Shown piece after piece: positions 33,027 through 45,087 of a stretch of DNA of 64,000 nucleotides. Within the stretch, counting starts at the first letter, position 1. The number at the start of each line of letters is the position of its first letter. Made by a program: the position numbers and the translations under genes. Where the stretch lies: assembly GCF_022662375.1 (NCBI RefSeq), contig NZ_JAKNQL010000002.1, forward strand, positions 1 through 64,000, read 5' to 3'. A model generated the notes under the pieces. That model was given only the letters and a program-made list of their open reading frames with translations, was not told the origin of the DNA and did not search any database. Origin of the DNA: Pseudomonas sp. CROZ-RG-20F-R04-15 (GTDB lineage Bacteria; Pseudomonadota; Gammaproteobacteria; Pseudomonadales; Pseudomonadaceae).

Positions 33027-33116
33027 TGTGGGAGCGAGCTTGCTCGCGAAGGCGTCGTGTCAGCCGACATCCATGTTGAATGACAGACCGCTTTCGCGAG
33101 CAAGCTCGCTCCCACA
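33027..33116. repeat. REP pair, GAGCTTGC variant
   Basis: TGTGGGAGCGAGCTTGCTCG and its inverse, ending GCTCGCTCCCACA, flank about 40 bp. Both arms carry the AAGCT/AGCTT variant. It lies between ttcA and the glycosylase gene. Confidence 0.9.
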
Positions 33117-33166
33117 GTGTTTTGTGTTCAAAGGTAGAATTTCATTTCAAGTTCTCAGGAGAGGGC

Positions 33167-33841
33167 ATGCGCGATTACAAGTGGCTGCACGAATACTGTC
33201 TGAACCGCTTCGGTTCGGCGGCTGAACTGGAAGCCCATCTGCCCGTTCCCAAAACCCCGGCGCAACTGCGCAAGATCAGCGACGACCGCTACCTCTCGAC
33301 CATGGCCCTGCGCGTGTTCCGTGCCGGACTCAAGCACAGTCTGGTCGACGCCAAGTGGCCGGCCTTCGAAGAAGTGTTCTTCAAGTTCGATCCGGAAAAA
33401 GTCGTGCTGATGAGTGCCGAGCATCTCGAGCGTCTGATGCAGGACGCGCGGATCATTCGCCATCTCGGCAAACTGAAAAGCGTGCCGCGCAATGCGCAGT
33501 TCATTCTCGATGTCGAGAAAGACAAGGGCAGTTTTGGCGCGCTGATCGCCGACTGGCCGGTGACCGATATCGTCGGTCTGTGGACCTATCTGAAAAAGCA
33601 CGGTCATCAATTGGGCGGACTGTCGGCGCCACGCTTTTTGCGCATGGTCGGCAAGGATACCTTTGTGCCGAGCTATGACGTGGTCGCGGCGCTGAACGCA
33701 CAGAAGATCGTCGACAAGGCGCCGACCAGTCTGCGCGATCTGGCGATCGTGCAGGATGTGTTCAACCAGTGGCATGAGCAGAGCGGCGGGCGGGCGATGA
33801 GCCAGATTTCGATGATGCTCGCGTACACCGTCAACCATTGA
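33167..33841 (+). CDS. DNA-3-methyladenine glycosylase I-like protein
   Basis: The 224-residue protein looks like a Tag-family helix-hairpin-helix glycosylase: YLSTMALRVFRAGLKHSLVDAKWPAFEEVFFKFDPEKV is similar to the Tag core, and LRMVGKDTFVPSYDVVAALN covers the catalytic region. It would remove alkylated bases from DNA. The ATG at 33167 has AGGAGAGGGC immediately upstream, which rules out the frame start at 33080 inside the REP. The assignment to a subfamily is tentative. Confidence 0.8.
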   Translation: MRDYKWLHEYCLNRFGSAAELEAHLPVPKTPAQLRKISDDRYLSTMALRVFRAGLKHSLVDAKWPAFEEVFFKFDPEKVVLMSAEHLERLMQDARIIRHLGKLKSVPRNAQFILDVEKDKGSFGALIADWPVTDIVGLWTYLKKHGHQLGGLSAPRFLRMVGKDTFVPSYDVVAALNAQKIVDKAPTSLRDLAIVQDVFNQWHEQSGGRAMSQISMMLAYTVNH

Positions 33842-33856
33842 GACCGGGTCGCCTCA

Positions 33857-33928
33857 TTCGCGAGCAGGCTCGCTCCCACAGGGGAATGCATTCCAAATGT
33901 GGGAGCTGCCGAAGGCTGCGATCTTTTT
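33857..33928. repeat. Partial REP pair and adjoining repeat
   Basis: A complete REP (TTCGCGAGCAGGCTCGCTCC, 33857 on) is followed by GGGGAATGCATTCC and then by TGTGGGAGCTGCCGAAGGCT, in which the second REP arm is replaced by the GGGAGCTGCCGAAGGCTGCG motif of another pseudomonad repeat. It looks like a REP pair recombined with a different element. Confidence 0.75.
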
Positions 33929-33931
33929 CCA

Positions 33932-34357
33932 TCAGGCGACGGAGACTTCGCCTTCGCCAGCCAGTTTACGATTCAACTGATACCGCCAGCGCACATACAA
34001 CAGCGCCGAGCAGAACACCGCCAGGCTCGCGACCATTTCCAGCACGCCAAACAACTGCCGGTTCGGGTCATACGCCGCCAGTGCGCCTTTGATGAAATAC
34101 AGATTCACCACAAAGCACATCCACGAATGCCCACGGGCGCTGCCCATGATCATCGCGGGCGCCAGGATGATCCACGGGATCAGCTCGACCAGCAGAATCA
34201 CCCACGGTCGCGCGCCGTGCAGGTCAGCGAAAACCAGATAGTAGGCTGCGAGCAATCCGCCCAAGGCGAAAAAACTCAGCAGACTGATGATGCGCATTGC
34301 CTTGACGCGTGGCTCCAGCCATTCGACGGCGGGCAGGATTTTCGGCTTCTTCGCCAC
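33932..34357 (-). CDS. DUF2069 membrane protein
   Basis: The 141-residue protein has about four hydrophobic segments (IISLLSFFALGGLLAAYYLVF, WVILLVELIPWIILAPAMIMG, a third near residue 90, and LEMVASLAVFCSALLYV). It matches the DUF2069 family of small gammaproteobacterial membrane proteins often next to wrbA. The start is GTG at 34357, 2 nt after the wrbA stop. Function unknown. Confidence 0.85.
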   Translation of the reverse strand: MAKKPKILPAVEWLEPRVKAMRIISLLSFFALGGLLAAYYLVFADLHGARPWVILLVELIPWIILAPAMIMGSARGHSWMCFVVNLYFIKGALAAYDPNRQLFGVLEMVASLAVFCSALLYVRWRYQLNRKLAGEGEVSVA

Positions 34358-34359
34358 TG

Positions 34360-35306
<947 letters not shown>

Positions 35307-35419
35307 GGCGGGTCGCTTCTGGCGTAAAGTGGCGGCTATTCTAACTGTGCAGCGCGCAATCCAGAACCTTCGGAGGCAATGGGTCGCAGGCGCCTTCAAA
35401 TTTTCACAAGGAACACGAC

Positions 35420-35887
35420 ATGACACGGCGATTGGCAGCGGCATTGACGATAATCGGGGCGTTGATGCTGGGGGGCTGCGGCAATGATTACGGTATCGAC
35501 CAGAACGGCCAGAAAGTCGCGTCCGAGCGTTTGGACAAGCAATGGGTGGTGCTGAACTACTGGGCCGAATGGTGCGGCCCATGCAGGACCGAGATCCCGG
35601 AGCTCAACCATTTGGCTGATGAGCTCAAGAGCAAGAACGTTGGGGTGTTCGGGGTGAACTTCGACAATGTGCAGGGTGTGGAACTGAAAGAGGCGAGCGA
35701 GAAGCTCGGCATCAAGTTCACCGTGCTGGCGCAGGATCCAGCGGAACTGTTCGAGTTGCCGCGCAGTGAAGCATTGCCGGTGACGTACATCATCGACAAC
35801 AAGGGCAAGGTGCGTGAGCAATTGATGGGGGAGCAGACGGCGGCGGGAGTGATGGCCAAGCTTGAGGCTCTGCAGGCGACCAAGTAA
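35420..35887 (+). CDS. Thioredoxin-like lipoprotein (TlpA family)
   Basis: The 155-residue protein has a lipoprotein signal peptide ending LMLGGC (C20) and a thioredoxin fold with WCGPC (residues 51-55) and the cis-proline segment LPVTYIID. It is probably a membrane-anchored periplasmic disulphide reductase. AAGGAA lies just upstream of the ATG. It is divergent from the arsC-wrbA group. Confidence 0.9.
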   Translation: MTRRLAAALTIIGALMLGGCGNDYGIDQNGQKVASERLDKQWVVLNYWAEWCGPCRTEIPELNHLADELKSKNVGVFGVNFDNVQGVELKEASEKLGIKFTVLAQDPAELFELPRSEALPVTYIIDNKGKVREQLMGEQTAAGVMAKLEALQATK

Positions 35888-35895
35888 CGTCAAAA

Positions 35896-36135
35896 GCCCC
35901 TCACCCCAGCCCTCTCCCGGGGGGAGAGGGGGCCGACCGAGGTGTCTGGCGAGCTACATCGACCTGAGAGATCGAGTCGATTGTAGATTCGCCAAAGCAA
36001 GACCCAGTCGATTATGGATTCGATGAAGCAAGAGCCAGTCGATTATGGATTCGGTTGCACTCGTTCAAGTCGGCGTAGCTCCCCAATATCCCCCAATCAG
36101 TTCCCTCTCCCTCTGGGAGAGGGCTAGGGTGAGGG
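35896..36135. repeat. Composite repeat with terminal inverted repeats and nested 31-bp repeats
   Basis: The ends (CCCCTCACCCCAGCCCTCTC and its inverse) match the elements at 15026 and 26233. Inside, AGTCGATTATGGATTCG units start at 35975, 36006 and 36037, a 31-bp period with about 2.6 copies. The element fills the gap between the TlpA-like gene and the convergent META gene; no coding frame is supported. Confidence 0.8.
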
Positions 36136-36153
36136 CTTTGGCGGCCTTGAGGC

Positions 36154-36558
36154 TTAGCCCTCTTCCAACCACCAACGCAACGGCTTGCCTTCAGCCGGCC
36201 AGAAACGCATCTGCTCGATCGGCGAGATATCCCAGCGCTCGACATGCTCCAGCGCCTGCAGGAAGCGTTGCTCCTGCTCCATCAGCGCCGGTGCACAGAG
36301 TTTGCGGGTCTTGCCGATCTTGCCGAAGGTCAGCTTGTCACCGTCCAGCGTGTAGGGCGCGAACCAATGGTTGCAGCCACCGTTGCCGTAGGCGCGGCCG
36401 TCATCGCCCAGGGTCACGGTCAGGTGGCTGTAATCCATCAACGGCCGCTCACCGATCCACTCCAGAATGTAGCTGCGGTTTTGCTGCAGTTGCACAGGCT
36501 CTGCCGCGCAACCCACCAAACCAACACCGACCAGCGCGGTCAGGGCAAGGCGTTTCAT
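36154..36558 (-). CDS. META-domain lipoprotein
   Basis: The 134-residue protein has a lipoprotein signal (MKRLALTALVGVGLVGC) and a META/HslJ-like domain (LTVTLGDDGRAYGNGGCNHWFAPYTLDGDKLTFGKIGKTRKLC), including the NGGCNHW motif of that family. The ATG at 36558 overlaps the upstream stop by one base (TGATG), so the two genes are translationally coupled. META-domain proteins are linked to heat-shock-era novobiocin resistance in E. coli (HslJ), but this protein's role is unknown. Confidence 0.85.
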   Translation of the reverse strand: MKRLALTALVGVGLVGCAAEPVQLQQNRSYILEWIGERPLMDYSHLTVTLGDDGRAYGNGGCNHWFAPYTLDGDKLTFGKIGKTRKLCAPALMEQEQRFLQALEHVERWDISPIEQMRFWPAEGKPLRWWLEEG

Positions 36559-36992
36559 CACGCAGGCTCCTGGCATTTCGGGCACAGATGCTTGTCGCCA
36601 ACGGCATTCCAGCCCAGCTCGGCGATGCGCGCGGTGGCCGCCGGTTTCTCGGCGTTTTTGCCAAGTTTGGCGTCTACCGCAAATTCGAAGCTCAGCTCTT
36701 TGGCGCAGCTATCGCAGTTGACCTGCCAGGTGTGAATCGCCAGTTCGCCAAACACCGGGCCTGTAGTCATCGCGGTCCATTGGCCCGGTGGATTGATCAG
36801 GTGGCGGACGGTTTCAACGGTCAGGCGCATGGACAAGTCCTTGCTGCCTTTGAGGGTGACCAACAAGGCGTCACCGATGCGAATCGAGCCACCATTGCCG
36901 GTGACCTGATAGCGGCCCGGAACGAGGGCGCGGCATTCGGTGAGGGTGTGTTGCGGGTTCATCAGGGTATAGCGGAAATCGTGTTCGACCAT
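36558..36992 (-). CDS. Conserved hypothetical protein with two CxxC motifs
   Basis: This 144-residue soluble protein has CDSC (in VNCDSCAKEL) and CPKC near the C-terminus (HLCPKCQEPA), a likely zinc site. GGAGGACCC precedes the ATG at 36992. No family is recognised. It is coupled to the META lipoprotein downstream by a TGATG overlap. Confidence 0.8.
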   Translation of the reverse strand: MVEHDFRYTLMNPQHTLTECRALVPGRYQVTGNGGSIRIGDALLVTLKGSKDLSMRLTVETVRHLINPPGQWTAMTTGPVFGELAIHTWQVNCDSCAKELSFEFAVDAKLGKNAEKPAATARIAELGWNAVGDKHLCPKCQEPA

Positions 36993-37125
36993 GGGTCCTC
37001 CAAATATGCGCGACATGCTAGCACGGGCTTGATTGCAGAATGACGCGCGCGTGTGACCTTCGATCAGGTTCAAATGCGACGACGCTCATGGCAAACTGCC
37101 GGCCTCGACTCTGAAGGAACGGAAC

Positions 37126-37578
37126 ATGGCGCTGATCGAATGTTATGAATGCAAGAAGAGCATCAGCTCCGAGGCCAACGCGTGCATTCATTGTGGGGCT
37201 CCAATGGCGGAGCAGGCAGAACACGCGCAGACCGTAGCGGCGCCGGTTCAGGCTGCGACAATCTCGTTCGGCAGCTTGCCGCGCAACAAGTCTGTGCCCG
37301 AGGCCATCGCCCCGGCACCCGCACCGCAACCATTGCCGAAAGTCATGCCGGCCGCCGCGCGGCGTCGGCGTCGGCAGCCCACCGAGCAAGCGCTTACCGA
37401 GCAGGCCAATGCCGACGGCAGCCGCCCGGTGGAAGGCTGGCTGAAGATCATGATCTTCCTGCTGCCGATGTTTTTCGTCTGGTTCCTGCTGCGCTACGGC
37501 CATTCGATGAAACAGCGCTTTTTTGGCTTCGGCTGGTTGGTGTTGCTGGTTCTGGCGTCTTCGCTGTCACCGAAATAA
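37126..37578 (+). CDS. Zinc-ribbon membrane protein
   Basis: The 150-residue protein starts with a zinc ribbon (ECYECKKSISSEANACIHCGAPM), continues with an alanine- and proline-rich linker and an arginine cluster (AARRRRRQ), and ends with one or two hydrophobic segments (IMIFLLPMFFVWFLL and FGWLVLLVLASSL). It is probably a small inner-membrane protein with its zinc finger in the cytoplasm. Function unknown. Confidence 0.8.
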   Translation: MALIECYECKKSISSEANACIHCGAPMAEQAEHAQTVAAPVQAATISFGSLPRNKSVPEAIAPAPAPQPLPKVMPAAARRRRRQPTEQALTEQANADGSRPVEGWLKIMIFLLPMFFVWFLLRYGHSMKQRFFGFGWLVLLVLASSLSPK

Positions 37579-37590
37579 GCTGAAAAGCGC

Positions 37591-38580
37591 TCAACCCTCG
37601 ACCTGGTTCTGTGGCGTTCCCGCTGCCCAGGTCGCGATGTTGTGCAAGGTCGTCGCGGCAATTGCACCCAGTGCTTCACGCGTCAGAAAGGCCTGATGCG
37701 CGGTGATGATCACATTGGGAAAGGTCAGCAATCGCGCCAGCACATCGTCCTGCAAGGGCAGGTCGGAGCGATCCTCGAAAAACAGTTGCGCCTCTTCTTC
37801 ATAGACATCCAGACCCAGATAGCCGAGTTGGCCGTCCTTCAAGGCGTCAATCAATGCCGGGGTATCGACCAGACCGCCGCGACCGGTATTGATCAGCATG
37901 GCGCCCGCTTGCATGTGCGCCAGTGAATCGCGGTTGATCAGGTGTTTGCTCTGCTCGTTGAGCGGGCAGTGCAGGCTGATGATCCGCGACTGCGCAAGCA
38001 GCTCCGGCAGGCTCAGATAGCGCGCACCCAACGCCAGAACATCCGGGTTCGGGAACGGATCGTAGGCCAGCAGCTCACAGCCGAATCCGTGCATGATTTT
38101 CGCGAAGGTCGCGCCGATCTGACCGGTGCCGACAATCCCGACGGTTTTGCCGACCAGGTCGAAACCGGTCAGGCCATGCAGGCTGAAATCGCCCTCACGG
38201 GTGCGGTTATAGGCCCGGTGCAGACGACGGTTGAGGGCCAGGATCAGCGCCACCGCGTGTTCGGCCACCGCGTGTGGCGAGTAGGCCGGCACGCGTACCA
38301 CGGCCAGGCCCAGCCGTTTCGCGGCGGGCAGATCGACATGGTTGTACCCCGCCGAGCGCAGGGCAATCAGACGTGTGCCGCCAGCGGCCAGACGCTCGAG
38401 CACTGGCGCGCTGAGGTCATCATTGATGAAGGCGCAAACCACTTCATGTGCGTGGGCCAGGGCCGTTGTATCGAGGCTGAGCCGCGCTGGTTGAAAGTGC
38501 AGCTCGACACCCGCCGGGCAATCGACGGCGAGGAAACTGTCGCGGTCGTAAGTCTGGCTACTGAAAACGATCGTGCGCAT
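37591..38580 (-). CDS. ldhA: D-lactate dehydrogenase LdhA
   Basis: The 329-residue enzyme is a D-2-hydroxyacid dehydrogenase. It has the NAD-binding motif VGIVGTGQIG, NTGRGGLVDT (catalytic arginine region), a glutamate in LDVYEEEAQ and the catalytic histidine in ITAHQAFLT. It resembles fermentative LdhA, which reduces pyruvate to D-lactate, and lies next to gacS as in P. aeruginosa (PA0927-PA0928). The ATG at 38580 follows GGAGG. Confidence 0.9.
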   Translation of the reverse strand: MRTIVFSSQTYDRDSFLAVDCPAGVELHFQPARLSLDTTALAHAHEVVCAFINDDLSAPVLERLAAGGTRLIALRSAGYNHVDLPAAKRLGLAVVRVPAYSPHAVAEHAVALILALNRRLHRAYNRTREGDFSLHGLTGFDLVGKTVGIVGTGQIGATFAKIMHGFGCELLAYDPFPNPDVLALGARYLSLPELLAQSRIISLHCPLNEQSKHLINRDSLAHMQAGAMLINTGRGGLVDTPALIDALKDGQLGYLGLDVYEEEAQLFFEDRSDLPLQDDVLARLLTFPNVIITAHQAFLTREALGAIAATTLHNIATWAAGTPQNQVEG

Positions 38581-38662
38581 GTAAACCTCCTGGAACATCG
38601 ACGCGGATTGAAGCACCCAGGCTCACTTTAGCGGTGCTGGCGTTGATCGGCATTGCCGTGGA

Positions 38663-41416
<2,754 letters not shown>

Positions 41417-41593
41417 GCCTATCTCCTGCATCCCGCTGATCTGTTGACTCATGCGTGCATCCGGCACGCGGCATGGGCGCAGTGTAGCGATTTGCTCGCA
41501 GGCAATCTTCGGAAAAATGCTGGCGGGATGGGGCGGGAGGCAGATGCTCGTTTGTCCGATGGGTCAACCTTGGGTTGCCCGATGCCTGGCAAT

Positions 41594-41624
41594 CTTGAAT
41601 AATCACTCTCAACTGAGAATTACT
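41594..41624 (+). promoter_or_regulatory. Fur-box-like sequence upstream of pirR-like gene
   Basis: The A/T-rich stretch contains AATAATCACTCTCAACTGAG and then AATTACTT, with an inverted TCTCA-AC-TGAGA core. It resembles Pseudomonas Fur boxes only loosely, but the PirRS system is iron-related. It is 12-40 bp before the ATG at 41636. Confidence 0.3.
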
Positions 41625-41635
41625 TGCAGATACTC

Positions 41636-42358
41636 ATGACTCCTGTTTCCGCTGGCCAGCCACGCATTCTTTCTATCGAAGACGATCCGGTTCTCGGCGC
41701 CTATGTTCACGAACATCTGGGCCGCAGCGGCTTTCAGGTAACCTGGTGCCAGAACGGCCAGGAAGGTCTGAGCATTGCCAGGCGTCAGCCATTCGATGTG
41801 GTGCTGATGGATATCCTGTTGCCGGGCATGGACGGTCTGAATGTGCTGACGCAGTTGCGCCAGAGTCATTCGACGCCAGTGCTGTTGATGTCGGCCCTCG
41901 GTGCCGAGGCGGATCGCATCAGCGGTTTCCGTCTGGGCGCCGACGACTATTTGCCCAAACCGTTCAGCATGGTCGAGTTGCATGTGCGCATTGAAGCGAT
42001 CCTGCGCCGGGTCGCGCTGGATCGACGCCCGGCTGTGCGCGCGGTGCCCGTGACGGCCGGTACGCTGCGGTTCGATGACGAACAGTGCGAGGTGTTTTTC
42101 CGCGAGCACTCCGCCGGGCTGACCCGCAGCGAATACCGTCTGCTGGAAACCCTCAACCGCAATGACGAGGAAGTGCTGAGCAAAGCCTTCCTTTATCAAC
42201 ACGTTTTGCAGCGCGGCTACGCGGCCCACGACCGCAGTCTCGACATGCACATCAGCCAGATCCGCCGCAAACTCAAAGCCATCGGTTACACCGAGCGTGA
42301 AGTGCGCACCGTTTGGGGCAAGGGTTACGTCTTGAGTGCTGCTGATGAAGCGGTCTGA
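41636..42358 (+). CDS. pirR: OmpR-family response regulator, PirR-like
   Basis: The 240-residue regulator has a receiver domain (E15-D16-D17, phospho-acceptor D59, K in LPKPFS) and a winged-helix DNA-binding domain (LTRSEYRLLETLNRNDEEVLSKAFLYQHVLQRGYAAHDRSLDMHISQIRRKL). Its place between gacS and cysM is that of PirR (PA0929), which with PirS controls the ferric-enterobactin receptor PirA. That receptor gene is not next door here, so the target may differ. The ATG at 41636 overlaps no clear ribosome-binding site. It overlaps the kinase gene by 14 bp. Confidence 0.8.
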   Translation: MTPVSAGQPRILSIEDDPVLGAYVHEHLGRSGFQVTWCQNGQEGLSIARRQPFDVVLMDILLPGMDGLNVLTQLRQSHSTPVLLMSALGAEADRISGFRLGADDYLPKPFSMVELHVRIEAILRRVALDRRPAVRAVPVTAGTLRFDDEQCEVFFREHSAGLTRSEYRLLETLNRNDEEVLSKAFLYQHVLQRGYAAHDRSLDMHISQIRRKLKAIGYTEREVRTVWGKGYVLSAADEAV

Positions 42359-43769
42359 ACTGCCGGGGCGGCATTCACTGTTCTGGAAACTGGCGTTTTT
42401 GCTGGTGGCTTTCTGTTTGTTGATGATCTGGCTGAGCTGGTCGTGGGGCCGCTACATGGAGGAGCGCAATCAGTTCCTCTCCGACGAGGCACGCGGCACC
42501 CTCAGCCGTTATGCCGCGCAAGCGGAACAGGCGTGGCAGCATGGCGGGCGCAGCGGTGTCGATGACTGGTTGCAGAGCATGGAGTTGCGCGAAGCCAGTT
42601 GGGTCGGCGTTATCGGCGGCAATTTGCAGTCGCTGAGCAGTGATCCGCTGAATGATCAGGAGATCCAGCATCTGACTTTCCTGCGCGGTCTCGACTGGCC
42701 AATTCACAAACAGGGCCGACCGTGGCTGCGTGTGCCGTTTCCCAAAGAGCCGTCCGCCGGAAGCCTGGTGATCGAATTGCCCGAGCGATTCCTGCCGGGT
42801 AAATATCGCGTGTTCTGGCGCGTCATCACCAACGGCGTGATTCCGGGCCTGTTCACTTTGTTGCTGTGCGTCGGTCTCTATCGCCTGCTGGTGGTGCCGC
42901 TGAACAACTTGCGCGAACAGGCCAACGCCTGGCGCGCCGACCAGTTGAATGTGCGGTTGTCGAGCGGCATCACCCAGCGCCCGGACGAACTCGGTGAACT
43001 GGCGCGGGCGTTCGACTCGATGTCCGAACGCCTGCAATCTACAGTCGCCCTGCAACAGCAACTGCTGCGTGATCTGTCCCACGAACTGCGCACGCCGTTG
43101 AGCCGCTTGCGTGTGGCCAGTGAAAGCGAACAGGGTCTGGTGCAACTGCGCGAGCGCATCGGTCGTGAAGTCGACGGCATGCAACGCTTGGTCGAAGACA
43201 CCTTGCAACTGGCATGGCTCGATACCGACCGCACGGCGCTGCCGGATGAAGCCATTCAGATTCAGGCCCTGTGGGAAATGCTCACTGACAATGCCTGTTA
43301 TGAAAGCGGCTGGCCGAGTCTGCAATTGCAGTGTTCGGTGGAGGCATCTTGCTGGGTGCGTGGCAACCTGAATACGCTAGCGCAGGCGCTGGAGAACATT
43401 CTGCGTAACGCGATTCGGCATTCGCCGGCGGGCGGGATCGTGCGTCTTGATGGACGGCGCGATGGCAATTTCTGGCATCTGTGGCTGGAAGATCAGGGCG
43501 GCGGCGTAGCGGAAGGGGATCTGGAACGGATCTTCTCACCGTTCACCCGACTGGATGGCTCGCGGCCCGGGGACGGTGGTTTTGGCTTGGGGCTGAGCAT
43601 CGCGCGCAATGCCGTGCAGCGTCAGGGCGGAAGGATTTGGGCGGAGAACAGCGGGGCGGGGTTGCGGCTGAATTTGCGGTTGCTGGCGGATGACGGTGTT
43701 GCGCCGACTGACGCCTTCGCGAGCAGGCTTGCTCCCACGTTGGAACTCGGTTCGCCGCAGATTGTGTGA
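42345..43769 (+). CDS. pirS: Sensor histidine kinase, PirS-like
   Basis: The 474-residue kinase has a membrane segment at residues about 16-36, a periplasmic domain, a second segment near residue 170, a HAMP domain (LNNLREQANAWRADQLNVRLSSG), the phospho-acceptor in LSHELRTPLSRLRVASE and a HATPase domain (LENILRNAIRHS, GFGLGLSIARNAV). The last 17 residues (FASRLAPTLELGSPQIV) are read from a REP element in frame, so the natural end was probably replaced when the repeat arrived. The position matches PirS (PA0930). Confidence 0.8.
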   Translation: MKRSELPGRHSLFWKLAFLLVAFCLLMIWLSWSWGRYMEERNQFLSDEARGTLSRYAAQAEQAWQHGGRSGVDDWLQSMELREASWVGVIGGNLQSLSSDPLNDQEIQHLTFLRGLDWPIHKQGRPWLRVPFPKEPSAGSLVIELPERFLPGKYRVFWRVITNGVIPGLFTLLLCVGLYRLLVVPLNNLREQANAWRADQLNVRLSSGITQRPDELGELARAFDSMSERLQSTVALQQQLLRDLSHELRTPLSRLRVASESEQGLVQLRERIGREVDGMQRLVEDTLQLAWLDTDRTALPDEAIQIQALWEMLTDNACYESGWPSLQLQCSVEASCWVRGNLNTLAQALENILRNAIRHSPAGGIVRLDGRRDGNFWHLWLEDQGGGVAEGDLERIFSPFTRLDGSRPGDGGFGLGLSIARNAVQRQGGRIWAENSGAGLRLNLRLLADDGVAPTDAFASRLAPTLELGSPQIV

Positions 43770-43810
43770 TCAACACAGATCTCCTGTAAGGAGTGAGCCT
43801 GCTCGCGATG
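43715..43810. repeat. Degenerate REP pair overlapping the pirS 3' end
   Basis: A REP (TTCGCGAGCAGGCTTGCTCC at 43715 on) overlaps the last codons of the kinase gene, and a degraded inverse copy (GGAGTGAGCCTGCTCGCGAT) ends at 43810. Both arms have substitutions absent from the other pairs. Confidence 0.8.
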
Positions 43811-43954
43811 TAGTCCGCTCGGGCCGCCAATCCTCCGACTTTGCGGGAGCGCTCGCCTTTTTTTGTACGACATTTCCCAAGTTGCATCGGCGGTCATTTC
43901 AAGCTTCCTGAAGGGGTTAGGCTCGTGCTTCACCTTATCTCCAAGGAATTGCGC

Positions 43955-44980
43955 ATGACTGTATCCAGCCTTACTGGCAGCCCGGATGGCGAACGTTTCA
44001 ACGAAGTGCTCGCGCTGATTCACAGTTCCAGACATAAGGCCATGCAAGCGGTCAATACACAGCTGATTGAGCTTTATTGGCAGGTGGGGGCGCACATCAG
44101 TCGAAAGATTGAGCAGGCGGAGTGGGGGGATTCCGTGGTGGGCCAATTGGCCGAACATTTGGCTCTGACACAACCGGGATTGCGAGGTTTTACTCGTTCG
44201 AACTTGTTTCGTATGCGCCAGTTTTATGAGCTTTATCACGCCGAAGAAAAAGTCGCACCACTGGTGCGACAATTGTCCTGGTCGCACAATTTGACCATTT
44301 TCAGCCAATGCAAACGACCAGAGGAGCGCGAGTTTTACGTACGAATGGCCGTTCGAGAGCAATGGTCGAGACGTGAGCTGGAGCGGCAGCTCAAAGCAGC
44401 TTTGTTCGAGCGAAGCGTCACCGACCCGGCAAAAGCCTCCGCGGCACTGCAGCAATCCCACCCCGAAGCTCTCGAGATATTCCGTGATTCCTACATGGTC
44501 GAATTTCTCGATCTGCCCGGCGCTCATTCTGAAACCGATCTGCACCAAGGCCTGCTATCTCGCCTCAAGGAATTCCTGATCGAACTTGGTCGCGACTTCT
44601 GCTTTGTCGGTTCCGAATATCCGTTGCAGGTAGGCGGTCGGGATTTCTCTCTCGACCTTCTGTTCTTCCACCGAGGGCTCAACTGCCTTGTAGCCATTGA
44701 ACTCAAGGTCGGCCGTTTTGAGCCGGAATACCTCGGCAAGATGGATTTCTATTTAGAGGCGCTGGATCGCAATGTCCGCAAGCCTCACGAAAGCCCGGCC
44801 ATCGGAGTCCTGCTGTGTGCAAGCAAGGAAGATGAGGTCGTCGAGTACGCACTCAATCGCAGTCTTTCGCCCGCATTGATAGCGGAATATCAAACCTGTC
44901 TGCCGGATAAGCAATTGCTGCAGGCCAAGTTGCATGAGTTTTATGCAATGGATACGGCGACAGCAGAAAATAGCGACTGA
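43955..44980 (+). CDS. YhcG-type PDDEXK nuclease domain protein (DUF1016)
   Basis: The 341-residue protein has the DUF1016 N-terminal helical domain (LIELYWQVGAHISRKIEQAEWGDSVVGQLAEHLALTQPGLRGFTRSNLFRMRQFYELY) and a C-terminal PDDEXK nuclease domain with D234, E249 and K251 (FSLDLLFF, AIELKVG) intact. Family members are predicted nucleases linked to DNA mobility and defence, though function is little tested. AAGGA precedes the ATG at 43955. Codon use appears less GC-biased than in its neighbours. It is alone, between the PirS-like kinase and cysM, where P. aeruginosa carries pirA. Confidence 0.88.
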   Translation: MTVSSLTGSPDGERFNEVLALIHSSRHKAMQAVNTQLIELYWQVGAHISRKIEQAEWGDSVVGQLAEHLALTQPGLRGFTRSNLFRMRQFYELYHAEEKVAPLVRQLSWSHNLTIFSQCKRPEEREFYVRMAVREQWSRRELERQLKAALFERSVTDPAKASAALQQSHPEALEIFRDSYMVEFLDLPGAHSETDLHQGLLSRLKEFLIELGRDFCFVGSEYPLQVGGRDFSLDLLFFHRGLNCLVAIELKVGRFEPEYLGKMDFYLEALDRNVRKPHESPAIGVLLCASKEDEVVEYALNRSLSPALIAEYQTCLPDKQLLQAKLHEFYAMDTATAENSD

Positions 44981-45087
44981 CCGCTGCTTATTCCCATAAA
45001 CCATAAGCACCGCACTTTGCGTGATATGGCCTGCGCGGGTTTGCCGGTATGATAGGCGCCCCCGCACGTCTGGATTGCGAATACGCC

